Assembly (NCBI GenBank): GCA_021151625.1
Contig: JAGKWY010000009.1
Location: 1-43,328, forward strand
From: Gammaproteobacteria bacterium
GTDB lineage: Bacteria > Pseudomonadota > Gammaproteobacteria > Pseudomonadales > Cellvibrionaceae
Length of the DNA: 43,328 bases
Direction: 5' to 3'
Made by a program: the position numbers and the translations under genes. The notes beneath the pieces were generated by a model. It saw only the letters and a program-made list of their open reading frames with translations. It was not told the DNA's origin and did no database searches. Of this stretch, positions 25,021-33,084 are shown in pieces. The first letter of the stretch is position 1. Each line of letters starts with the position of its first letter.

Positions 25021-26031
25021 GCGAACAATTTCTGCGCCCGCCGTTAAGGCTTGCAGTTTGCCTCTTGCGATATGGCGAGGTAAAGGTGTCATGCCGCAGT
25101 TGGTGCAGGGGCAGAGATTTTCTGCATCCACAAACTGCAATGCTTTACGCAGGGTATTAGCAACTTCTTCCGGTGTTTCGATGGTATTACTCGCCACATC
25201 GATAGCACCTACCATCACTTTTTTGCCGCGGATCAGTTCAAGCAGCTCCATAGGCACATGGGAGTTGTGACACTCCAGCGAGATCATATCGATATTGGAT
25301 TGTTGCAATTTCGGGAAGATCTGCTCGTACTGTCTCCACTCTGAACCCAAGGTTTTTTTCCACTCGGTATTGGCTTTGATGCCATAGCCGTAGCAAATAT
25401 GCACTGCGGTTTCGCACTTAAGCCCTTCGATGGCTTTTTCCAAAGTAGCAATGCCCCAGTCATTTACTTCATCAAAAAACACGTTAAAGGCAGGCTCATC
25501 AAACTGGATAATATCCACACCGGCCGCTTCTAATTCTTTCGCTTCCTGGTTGAGAATTTTAGCGAATTCCCATGCGAGTTTTTCGCGGCTTTTATAGTGC
25601 TTATCAGAAAGCGTATCAATCATGGTCATAGGCCCTGGCAGAGCCCATTTAATGGGTCGATCAGTTTGCTTGCGTAAAAATTTTGCATCCTCAACAAACA
25701 CTGGCTTTTTACGGCTCACCGCTCCGACGACGGTAGGTACGCTGGCATCGTAGCGATCACGAATCCGAACGGTTTCGCGGTTTTCAAAATCAACACCTTC
25801 AAGGTGTTCGATAAACGTGGTAACAAAGTGCTGGCGCGATTGCTCGCCATCACCCACGATATCAAGACCGGCATGCTCTTGTTCTTGCAATGACAAACGC
25901 AATGCGTCTTGTTTGCCATCGATTAATTCGTCACCTTCCAGTTTCCAGGGTGACCAGAGTGTTTCAGGTTGTGCCAGCCAGGAGGGTTTTGGCAAACTGC
26001 CAGCTGTTGAAGTCGGTAATAATTTTTTCAT
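25000..26031 (-). CDS. mesD: MesD: core cobalamin-independent methionine synthase
   Basis: The 343-residue protein matches only the C-terminal catalytic barrel of MetE. Zinc and substrate residues are visible: H-I-C-Y-G-Y-G, the D-E-P-A-F motif, and C-P-C-T-N-C-G-M near the C-terminus. It lacks the N-terminal half of MetE that binds methyltetrahydrofolate. A core MetE beside a DUF1852 gene defines MesD/MesX (Price and colleagues), a methionine synthase that uses an unidentified methyl donor, depends on MesX and needs oxygen. mesX lies directly upstream on the same strand. No Shine-Dalgarno sequence precedes the ATG. The 3' end is tandemly duplicated with its stop codon. Confidence 0.87.
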   Translation of the reverse strand: MKKLLPTSTAGSLPKPSWLAQPETLWSPWKLEGDELIDGKQDALRLSLQEQEHAGLDIVGDGEQSRQHFVTTFIEHLEGVDFENRETVRIRDRYDASVPTVVGAVSRKKPVFVEDAKFLRKQTDRPIKWALPGPMTMIDTLSDKHYKSREKLAWEFAKILNQEAKELEAAGVDIIQFDEPAFNVFFDEVNDWGIATLEKAIEGLKCETAVHICYGYGIKANTEWKKTLGSEWRQYEQIFPKLQQSNIDMISLECHNSHVPMELLELIRGKKVMVGAIDVASNTIETPEEVANTLRKALQFVDAENLCPCTNCGMTPLPRHIARGKLQALTAGAEIVRRELLGK

Positions 26032-26087
26032 AAAAATAATTTGTCTAAATGATTTATATAAGCGGGTTAATTTAAGCCGCGAAACTT

Positions 26088-26231
26088 TTTATGGCTTACA
26101 CTGCGAAGCTCTTTATGGCTTACGCCGCGGAGCTCTTTATGGCTTACGCCGCGTGGCTATTTATGGCTTTCGCCGCGTAGCTATTTATGGCTTAGGCTGC
26201 GTAGCTATTTATGGCTTTCGCCGCGTAGCGG
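26088..26231 (-). repeat. 24-bp minisatellite covering the mesX 3' end and stop codon
   Basis: Six adjacent 24-bp units start at 26088, 26112, 26136, 26160, 26184 and 26208, with a further partial unit before 26088. On the minus strand each reads as eight codons of the type A-I-N-S-Y-A-A followed by either TAA or AAA. The first unit lies inside mesX, the next holds its stop, and the rest carry further TAA codons in the same frame. Confidence 0.93.
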
Positions 26232-27193
26232 GCAGACCATTGCTCAAGCGCCGCCAAGTGTGGCTTGATGAAATTTTCCTCGGCAAATTTTCCCTGCTGA
26301 ACCGCCAGGCGGCTACGCTCTTCGCGATCATAAACAATGCGCGTTAACGAGTGATCCTGATTGTTCAAATGCGGCTGATAGCAAGTACCTGCTGCTGCAT
26401 TAGCATTGTAAATCTCCGGGCGGTAAATCCTTTGGAAAGTTTCCATGGTGCTGATGGTGCTAATCAGTTCAAGATTGGTGTAATCACTGAGCAAATCGCC
26501 AAAGAAATAAAACGTTAAAGGCGCAACACTGTTTGGCGGCATGAAGTAACGCACCTGCAAGCCCATTTTTTTGAAATATTGCTCAGTCAACGAGGATTCA
26601 TTTGGCAGGTATTCAACCCCCAGCACCGGGTGCTGATTTTCAGTGCGATGATAGGTCTTGTTGTCCGAAACACTCAGGCAGATAACCGGTAGCTTTTTGA
26701 AATTCTCTTTGTAGGTATTCGAGTTCACGAAACACTGAAAGAGCCTGCCGTGCAGATCGCCAAAGTTATCTGGAACGCTAAAGCCGGACTTCCCCTTGTT
26801 GTGTTCTAACAGGCGTACACTGAAGTCATAATCGCGCACATAAGACGAAAAGTTATTTCCAACAATACCTTCAATGCGCTTGTTAGTTTTGCGATCAACA
26901 ATATGGGTTTTCAGTATTTCAACTGAAGGAAAGGTATGGCCATGGCCTTCAATATTGATATCAACGGAAATGATATCCAGCTCAACTGAATAGCGATCGC
27001 CTTTGGGGTTATCCCAATGCGCCAGGGCATTAAAGCGGTTGTCGATCATCTTTAGGGTGTTGCGCAGGTTCTCCTGGCGACGCTCGCCCCTTGCCAGGTT
27101 GGCAAAGTTGGTGGTGATACGCGTATTGTCTGAGGGATGATAATTCTCATCAAAGCGAATGCTTTTAAGCGTAAAAGTAAGTTCGTTGCTCAT
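26192..27193 (-). CDS. mesX: MesX: DUF1852 partner of the MesD methionine synthase
   Basis: The start ATG at 27193 gives 333 residues (a GTG at 27205 is less likely). I recognise the DUF1852 family from its opening (F-T-L-K-S-I-R-F-D-E-N-Y) and R-T-T/I-T-N-F-A-N-L-A-R-G region. The family occurs almost only beside core MetE genes and is required for MesD activity in Acinetobacter. Its biochemical role is unknown; supply or transfer of the methyl group has been suggested. The protein ends in A-A-K-A-I-N-S-Y-A-A, which is the start of a 24-bp repeat array running on past the stop codon. Confidence 0.87.
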   Translation of the reverse strand: MSNELTFTLKSIRFDENYHPSDNTRITTNFANLARGERRQENLRNTLKMIDNRFNALAHWDNPKGDRYSVELDIISVDINIEGHGHTFPSVEILKTHIVDRKTNKRIEGIVGNNFSSYVRDYDFSVRLLEHNKGKSGFSVPDNFGDLHGRLFQCFVNSNTYKENFKKLPVICLSVSDNKTYHRTENQHPVLGVEYLPNESSLTEQYFKKMGLQVRYFMPPNSVAPLTFYFFGDLLSDYTNLELISTISTMETFQRIYRPEIYNANAAAGTCYQPHLNNQDHSLTRIVYDREERSRLAVQQGKFAEENFIKPHLAALEQWSARYAAKAINSYAA

Positions 27194-27277
27194 TATGTCT
27201 GGCACCCTGTATGTAGGCGATAAAACCTAAGTTTCGTTAGGGTGATATTTATACTTGAATCAAATCATGAATAAAAA

Positions 27278-27312
27278 TGACATTTTTTCACTAATTTATG
27301 ACAATATGTCAT
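27278..27312. promoter_or_regulatory. Candidate MetR/LysR operators between mesX and the LysR gene
   Basis: ATGACA-ATA-TGTCAT at 27298-27312 is a perfect 6-3-6 palindrome that contains the T-N11-A core of LysR boxes. At 27278-27290, TGAC-N5-TTCA differs by one base from the enterobacterial MetR box TGAA-N5-TTCA. Both lie in the ~300-bp divergent intergenic region, ideal for joint control. Confidence 0.55.
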
Positions 27313-27497
27313 GAAACTATAGCCTGGCGTTGCCAGATGGGCAGTTCTTTAGGCGGATAGCGCCAAACATTGGGGCACAAAAGAGCCCGATAGAATGACC
27401 ATGACTGGGCTAGCCACGAAGGCCTGATCGCCCTGGATTTCAGCCCGGGCGTATTAAATGAAGTTCAATTATTAGTTTTACAGATAGGTTTTTGACG

Positions 27498-28391
27498 ATG
27501 ATCGATCGCAGCCATTTACGCATTCTGCGCGAAATAGACAGCCAAGGGTCGCTAACCGCAGCCGCCAAAGCCTTGCACCTAACGCAATCGGCACTCAGCC
27601 ATAAAATCATTCGCCTGGAAGAACAAATCGGTACGCCGCTTTGGCATAAAGAAGGGCGCAACCTAAAGCTTACCCAGGCGGGAAGTTATTTATTACGTGA
27701 AGCCAAACGCGTGCTGCCGCAATTGGAGCGGATTGATGAAGTGCTCGATCAGTACGCAAAAGGTGAGAAGGGTGTGTTAAACATCGGCATGGAATGCCAT
27801 CCCTGTTACCAATGGTTGTTGCGTGTAGTAAATCCATTTTTACAGCAATGGTCAGATGTGGACGTTGACGTTACGCAAAAATTCCAATTTGGCGGTTTGG
27901 CGGCGCTATTTAATTACGAGATCGATTTATTGGTAACGCCAGACCCGGTATTGAAAGAAGGCGTTGTATTCGAGCCGGTTTTTCCCTACGAACAAGTATT
28001 GGTAGTCAACGAGCAACATCCATTCGCGAATCAGGATTGGATAGCGCCGGAACAGATAATCGATCAAACACTTTATACCTATCCTGTTTCGATTGAACGC
28101 TTGGATATCTATCAACAATTTTTACTGCCAGCCAATTGCTTGCCGAAAAAACAAAAAGCACTTGAAGCAACAGAAATGATGTTGCAAATGGTGGCGACTA
28201 ACCGGGGTGTGGCCACCCTACCACTATGGTTGGTTAATGAGTACCAAAAAACGTTTCCCATTAAGGCGGTGCGCTTGGGAAAGAAAGGTATTCACAAGCA
28301 TATCCATGTTGGCCTGCGCTCATCTGATATTGACGATATTCATTTGAAAGCGTTCATTGAAGTGGTGAAAGGTTTTGTCCATAAATCTTAA
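27498..28391 (+). CDS. metR: MetR-like LysR-family regulator
   Basis: The 297-residue protein has the LysR N-terminal helix-turn-helix (L-T-A-A-A-K-A-L-H-L-T-Q-S-A-L-S-H). Its effector domain opens G-M-E-C-H-P-C-Y-Q-W-L, very close to the homocysteine-binding start of MetR (E-C-H-x-C-x-Q-W-L). It is divergent from mesX, the usual place for a regulator of methionine synthase genes. The start ATG at 27498 is preferred over an upstream TTG. Homocysteine as co-inducer is family knowledge. Confidence 0.82.
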   Translation: MIDRSHLRILREIDSQGSLTAAAKALHLTQSALSHKIIRLEEQIGTPLWHKEGRNLKLTQAGSYLLREAKRVLPQLERIDEVLDQYAKGEKGVLNIGMECHPCYQWLLRVVNPFLQQWSDVDVDVTQKFQFGGLAALFNYEIDLLVTPDPVLKEGVVFEPVFPYEQVLVVNEQHPFANQDWIAPEQIIDQTLYTYPVSIERLDIYQQFLLPANCLPKKQKALEATEMMLQMVATNRGVATLPLWLVNEYQKTFPIKAVRLGKKGIHKHIHVGLRSSDIDDIHLKAFIEVVKGFVHKS

Positions 28392-28457
28392 TGGTACAAA
28401 TGAGATTTTCAGAATCAGCGCCGACTAATTAATATTTCATGATGCAAGAGCAAACTG

Positions 28458-29663
28458 ATGAGCAATAGCGCTACCCAGCCAGATAATCACTTTGAATTAA
28501 GCGCAAAAGACCAACGCAATAATATTTGGCGATTAACGCTCGCGCAGGCATTGGCGGGTGCTAACGCGGTGGTTGTTTATGCAACCGGCGCCATTATCGG
28601 CAGCATGCTTGCCCCATCGGCGGTGCTGGCCACCTTACCTATTTCAATTTTTGTGGTAGGTATGGCGGTATGCATTTTACCTGCGGGTGTTATTTCTGAG
28701 CGTTACGGTCGCCGCGCTACATTTCTTGTCGGGACCATTGCCGGCGTATTGGTTGGATTGTTATCCATGTGCGCCATGATTGCCGAATCGTTTTGGTTAT
28801 TTTGTTTTGCAATGTTATTTGGTGGCGCCTACGCGGCAGTTGTTTTATCGTTTCGCTTTGCCGCAACCGATGGTGTTCCCGCCAAGCGCAAACCGCAAGC
28901 CCTTTCTTTGGTGATGGGCGGCGGTGTTGCCGCAGGTGTAGTCGGCCCGCAATTAGTGACTCATACCATGGAGTTATGGCCAACCCATTTGTACGCCGCC
29001 ACGTTTTTAGTACAAGCGCTAGTCGCGGCGCTTGCAGCAATTATTTTAATGGGCGTTCGCTTACCCAAACCCACAACAGTAAAACTATCCGGCGGTCGTC
29101 CACTGGCTACCATCATTAAACAACCCGCATTTATTGCCGCCGCCACTTGTGGGGCAGTTTCCTACATGCTGATGAATTTTTTAATGACTGCTGCACCACT
29201 GGCCATGCACATGCACGGCCATTCGCATGCCGACGCAAACCTGGGCTTGCAATGGCACGTTATTGCGATGTACGCACCGAGTTTTTTTACCGGCAGTATT
29301 ATCAGCCGCTTCGGCGCAGCAAAAATTTCCCTGCTCGGTTTGCTGTTAACCGGCATATCCACCATTATCGGGCTGGGCGGCATTGACGTCGCGCATTTTT
29401 GGTGGATGTTGATACTGTTAGGCATTGGCTGGAACTTCGGTTTTCTCGGCGCATCGGCATGGGTGCTGGAATGTCATACGCCAGAAGAAAAAAATCGCGT
29501 GCAATCGCTGAATGATTTTATTGTGTTCGGCCTAATGGCCATAGGCTCATTTTCGTCAGGCGCGATTCTGGGCGTGTACGGCTGGAATATGGTGCTATGG
29601 GTCTCACTAGCACCACTGGTATTAACAGCAATTGCATTTTTCGCAATCGGGAAAAGAAGTTAG
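28458..29663 (+). CDS. Major facilitator superfamily transporter
   Basis: The 401-residue protein has about twelve hydrophobic segments and the MFS loop motif E-R-Y-G-R-R after the second or third helix. A histidine-rich cytoplasmic/central loop (M-H-M-H-G-H-S-H) sits in the middle. It starts 66 bases after the metR-like gene on the same strand and may be co-transcribed, suggesting export or import of a methionine-related compound or a drug. Substrate cannot be read from the sequence. Confidence 0.85.
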   Translation: MSNSATQPDNHFELSAKDQRNNIWRLTLAQALAGANAVVVYATGAIIGSMLAPSAVLATLPISIFVVGMAVCILPAGVISERYGRRATFLVGTIAGVLVGLLSMCAMIAESFWLFCFAMLFGGAYAAVVLSFRFAATDGVPAKRKPQALSLVMGGGVAAGVVGPQLVTHTMELWPTHLYAATFLVQALVAALAAIILMGVRLPKPTTVKLSGGRPLATIIKQPAFIAAATCGAVSYMLMNFLMTAAPLAMHMHGHSHADANLGLQWHVIAMYAPSFFTGSIISRFGAAKISLLGLLLTGISTIIGLGGIDVAHFWWMLILLGIGWNFGFLGASAWVLECHTPEEKNRVQSLNDFIVFGLMAIGSFSSGAILGVYGWNMVLWVSLAPLVLTAIAFFAIGKRS

Positions 29664-29779
29664 ATTTTGGAAAAAGCGATGGCTGAGAGGAATATAATGC
29701 AATTTACCGGTTGACGACGGCATGGCAATTAGCGCCAAGGGAAACACCGGCGAAATGAATTGGTAGATCTGCAACAACC

Positions 29780-29808
29780 AAAAAATAAAGGCGGCAATTG
29801 CCGCCTTT
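29780..29808 (-). terminator. Terminator of the pectate lyase gene
   Basis: Perfect palindrome (AAAGGCGGCAA / TTGCCGCCTTT) followed on the minus strand by ATTTTTT. It could also stop transcripts of the MFS gene. The interval 29664-29779 shows no gene, only a short coding-like scrap ending at 29751 or so. Confidence 0.85.
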
Positions 29809-29865
29809 ACTTAATCAAAAGATAACAAAGAGTGCGCAGCAACTGCGAACTCTGGTGGTTCTATT

Positions 29866-31458
29866 TTATTTCTTTTCAAACGCACCCAAATCCGGTGCAG
29901 CGCCTGTGTAGGGCAGGCCAACATTAACGCCTTTGTCGATCAATGCACTGTTGGTGTTCAAGCGGAATAAATTGTTAGTGGGCAAAGAGCCATCGGTATT
30001 GCGCGCGGCCGTTGCCAGAGACAAATCCAGGCTGGCGAAATCAGCAGCAATTGCAGATGGGCCGGTATCCCAGGAATTATTTTTGCTATCGGCATTAGAT
30101 ACATTCACAGTTCCCGACAAGGAAATATTATTTCTTAAATAATGTTTTTCACCGGAATTAACCGGGTTACCCAAGCCATAATTAATACCGTTGCGATAGG
30201 CAGTGTTATTCAACACCGTTAAACCACCAGCATTATTATTCTGGTCAAAACCTTTTAAGGGGTTATCGAATGCCACTGAATTGGTAATGCGATTGCGTGC
30301 AACTATTTTATTGCCGCCCAGTTTAAAACCATTGCCATTACCGGCAAAGCTGCCGTAGTTCCATACATCGACACCGTTACGGAAGGCCCAGCTATTTTCA
30401 ACGGTTACAATTTCCGGGCTGTCGAACATATCAAAACCATCATCGGAATTTTCCCAGGCGCGACAGCCGATAAATTTATTACCCGGCCCCTGGGTTTGTT
30501 TGGGACCAAAGCCGTCGGCCATACTGCCGTTTTTCTTGGGGTCATAATTGCGATAAGCATCGGAATTAATCACGGTGGTGTAAGCACCGCCTTTATTGAT
30601 TTCCAACCCGGTATTGCGATTATTGTGGAAAGCGCTGTTTTCAAAGGTATTGTACTTACCAGTCACATATACTCCCTGATAACCCGCACGGGTAATTTCA
30701 ATACCTTTGAAATACCAGTAGCTACCGGTTAAATAAATTCCGTAGGAATCCTGTACCCAGGCCAATTCAGGAAAGGAAAAATCAATCACTGCACGCCCGC
30801 AATTTGCGGCCACAACACGAATAGGTGCAGAAGCAGTACCCGACTTGGACAAGGTAATAGTATTCGCCTTACCCGCCGTGTAAGGCACAGAATAGGTTCC
30901 GGGCTCCAGCAACAACATTTCACCGGCTTTTACTTGCGCAAGGGCAGTGTTTAAATCCAGTGGCGAACTAAAGCTGGTGCCATTCGCATTAGCCGAACCA
31001 TTTTTCGATACATAATAAATTTTGCTGGCGCTGATATTACCCAGGCAATTGTTATTCGCCGCCGAGCTTGATGCACCAATGCTGCTGGATTTTGCTGAAG
31101 AGCTGGTTTGCACAACCGATGATGCGATACTGGATTTACTGGATGAAACCGCAGAGCTAACCACAGGCTTGCTGGACGCACTGGCAGATGCAGGTACCGA
31201 AGGAACAGAACACTCATTAACACCACCGGCCACTTTGGTTCCTGCACCGAAGGTGGCCTCACTACACACAAAAGTCCCACTTAGAACTTTATAGGTAAAA
31301 GTATCATTGCGACCAAATGCCACATTGGTCGCCAAGGCAACCGAACAGGTTTGATCGATTTTACAAATGGTGGTGTAACCTGAGGGGCGATTGGCGGCCA
31401 GTACCTGACTGGCAATTGAAGCCGCCAACAATGAAAAAAAGATAGAGGAATAGCGCAT
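29866..31458 (-). CDS. Secreted PL9 pectate lyase with N-terminal accessory module
   Basis: The 530-residue protein has a signal peptide (1-21), a small two-cysteine-pair module (~22-90; F-G-R-N-D-T-F-T-Y-K-V, C-S-E-A-T-F-G) and a Ser-rich linker (~95-145). The remaining part is a right-handed parallel beta-helix. The PL9 signatures are visible: the calcium-binding cluster N-S-D-D-G-F-D-M-F-D and the catalytic-base Lys in G-F-K-L-G-G-N-K. Small modules like the N-terminal one recur in Cellvibrio-type pectinases and are thought to bind pectin. It would cleave polygalacturonate by beta-elimination outside the cell. RBS GGAGAT precedes the ATG. Confidence 0.9.
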   Translation of the reverse strand: MRYSSIFFSLLAASIASQVLAANRPSGYTTICKIDQTCSVALATNVAFGRNDTFTYKVLSGTFVCSEATFGAGTKVAGGVNECSVPSVPASASASSKPVVSSAVSSSKSSIASSVVQTSSSAKSSSIGASSSAANNNCLGNISASKIYYVSKNGSANANGTSFSSPLDLNTALAQVKAGEMLLLEPGTYSVPYTAGKANTITLSKSGTASAPIRVVAANCGRAVIDFSFPELAWVQDSYGIYLTGSYWYFKGIEITRAGYQGVYVTGKYNTFENSAFHNNRNTGLEINKGGAYTTVINSDAYRNYDPKKNGSMADGFGPKQTQGPGNKFIGCRAWENSDDGFDMFDSPEIVTVENSWAFRNGVDVWNYGSFAGNGNGFKLGGNKIVARNRITNSVAFDNPLKGFDQNNNAGGLTVLNNTAYRNGINYGLGNPVNSGEKHYLRNNISLSGTVNVSNADSKNNSWDTGPSAIAADFASLDLSLATAARNTDGSLPTNNLFRLNTNSALIDKGVNVGLPYTGAAPDLGAFEKK

Positions 31459-31697
31459 ATTGATCTCCGCGAGTTGTTATTGGTATTCACGCGACTAACC
31501 TTTGCAATAAAGGTCAGACATGAAAACTGCTGTGGACTTTTATAATTATTGTGATGGGCACTTAAATGACCCATTCTTTTAAGACCGATGCAAACCAAAA
31601 CAACCGGGGATGCTTATGCCGGCGGCAATAATACGGCAAAGCCTGACAGGATGAAATCCCTTTCTCTTTTGTTCCGTGCGATGGAAAGGTTCAGGTA

Positions 31698-32078
31698 TTA
31701 CAAGTGACGAGGTGCTCTGCTCCTTTCAATCCCATACCCCAACACCATTCCTATCGGCATAAATAAAAAAATATTCCACAAGGGTGCAAATAATAAACCC
31801 AATGCCGCTGTAGAGCTTTGTGGACTAATAAATACCGAATGATAAGTGAGACCATCGATAACCAATGCCGCTAATGCCCCACCAAATGAAACCCAGTAGA
31901 ACGCCGGTTTTATCAAGCTCAACAGAAGACAGATACAGTAAGGTAAAATAGAAACCAGCATTAACCCGATTGAAAAATACGCATACTCTGGATTAAACGT
32001 ACTTAGCAGCGTATAGGTATGCAAACCAATTCCCGAAAGAATAATGAGAAAATTAGCTATAGAAAGTGGTGATTTCAT
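31698..32078 (-). CDS. Small four-helix membrane protein of unknown function
   Basis: A 126-residue, strongly hydrophobic protein with four predicted transmembrane segments separated by short loops and a basic C-terminus. No motif or family is recognised. It stands alone; upstream 31459-31697 has no gene. The RBS is poor. Confidence 0.6.
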   Translation of the reverse strand: MKSPLSIANFLIILSGIGLHTYTLLSTFNPEYAYFSIGLMLVSILPYCICLLLSLIKPAFYWVSFGGALAALVIDGLTYHSVFISPQSSTAALGLLFAPLWNIFLFMPIGMVLGYGIERSRAPRHL

Positions 32079-32201
32079 GTGGCGGTAGATCTCATTGAAG
32101 TTAAACCATTTTTACAGCAAATTCGGTTTTGGCGACTACACTGATTACTCAACCAGATTATCCTGGCTCAAGTCCCAGCAGAATCAGGAACCCTTATCTC
32201 C

Positions 32202-33002
32202 ATGTCCGACAAAAGCCAAATCATTCGCACGGCATTCCTAAAGGCGGTATTTAGTCTTTTAGGTTATGTGGCCTATTGCGATGGCCCGATTAATCGCCAT
32301 GAAATAAAACGCATTAAGATTCATATGAAAAAAATGAATTTGTCGGAGCTGGATCAACGCAAGGCACTGTACCTATTTAAGTCCGGCACACGCCCCGAGT
32401 TCAACGCCAGTCAAACTATTAAAGAATTTCGCCAGACAACCACACCCAAGCTGGTACAAATTTTATTGGTGCATTTAATTACCATGGCGCGCGCCGATGG
32501 CGGTCTGGTTAAAAAAGAAATGCATGCGATTCTATGGTTGGCGCGTGAACTGGGTTACAAAAGCATTGTGTTTAACCATCTATTGCGCATGATTTATACT
32601 CAGGATCAAATCGCGCGACGCAACAATCCCACTCTGGATAACCAATCAGGGCCGCGCACTGAGTTCAATCATTCATCGGCCGGTGCGCAGCAGCAAACCT
32701 ATGATGCTGCAGGAAAAACGCATAATCACACCGGAAAAAACCATTCGCATACGCAAGCAAATTACCAGAGCGCGGAATTACAAAATGCCTACACAATACT
32801 GGGCGTAACTGCGGACATGACCGAAGAAGAAATTCGTAAAACCTATAAAAAACTCGCCAGTCAATTTCATCCCGATAAATTGGCTGGCCAGGGCCTGGCG
32901 CAGGAGCAACTCCATGCAGCTACAGAGCGGTTTAAAAAAATCCTGGCGGCCTACGAATTTATTAAACAGCACCGGTCAATTTATAGCGCACCGGTATCCT
33001 GA
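32202..33002 (+). CDS. TerB-DnaJ protein (DjlA-like co-chaperone)
   Basis: Residues ~5-130 form a TerB-like helical domain (A-Y-C-D-G-P-I-N-R-H-E acidic turn, R-A-D-G-G-L-V-K-K-E second turn). A histidine-rich linker (H-N-H-T-G-K-N-H-S-H) follows. The C-terminal J domain (~195-260) carries Y-T-I-L-G-V and the H-P-D motif. This is the DjlA layout, but the N-terminal membrane anchor of DjlA is absent, so it is probably cytoplasmic. J domains stimulate the ATPase of DnaK. It is convergent with the amidohydrolase gene. Confidence 0.82.
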   Translation: MSDKSQIIRTAFLKAVFSLLGYVAYCDGPINRHEIKRIKIHMKKMNLSELDQRKALYLFKSGTRPEFNASQTIKEFRQTTTPKLVQILLVHLITMARADGGLVKKEMHAILWLARELGYKSIVFNHLLRMIYTQDQIARRNNPTLDNQSGPRTEFNHSSAGAQQQTYDAAGKTHNHTGKNHSHTQANYQSAELQNAYTILGVTADMTEEEIRKTYKKLASQFHPDKLAGQGLAQEQLHAATERFKKILAAYEFIKQHRSIYSAPVS

Positions 33003-33021
33003 TAATTCGCGGCGCACTCGG

Positions 33022-33084
33022 CCTACTACACCTGCCCAGCCCACTACACCGACTCAACCCCCTACAGCAACTCAACCCTCTACA
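33022..33084. repeat. 18-bp tandem repeat between two convergent genes
   Basis: About three and a half units of 18 bp (33022-33039, 33040-33057, 33058-33075, then half), of the type CCYACTACACCxRCYCAR. It lies just past the TerB-DnaJ stop and overlaps the last bases of the amidohydrolase gene on the other strand. Confidence 0.75.

Noticed and set aside
29685..29766. Short coding-like scrap after the MFS gene (ends G-N-T-G-E-M-N-W)
   Set aside because: Too short, no start, no clear relative; could be another gene remnant but cannot be supported.
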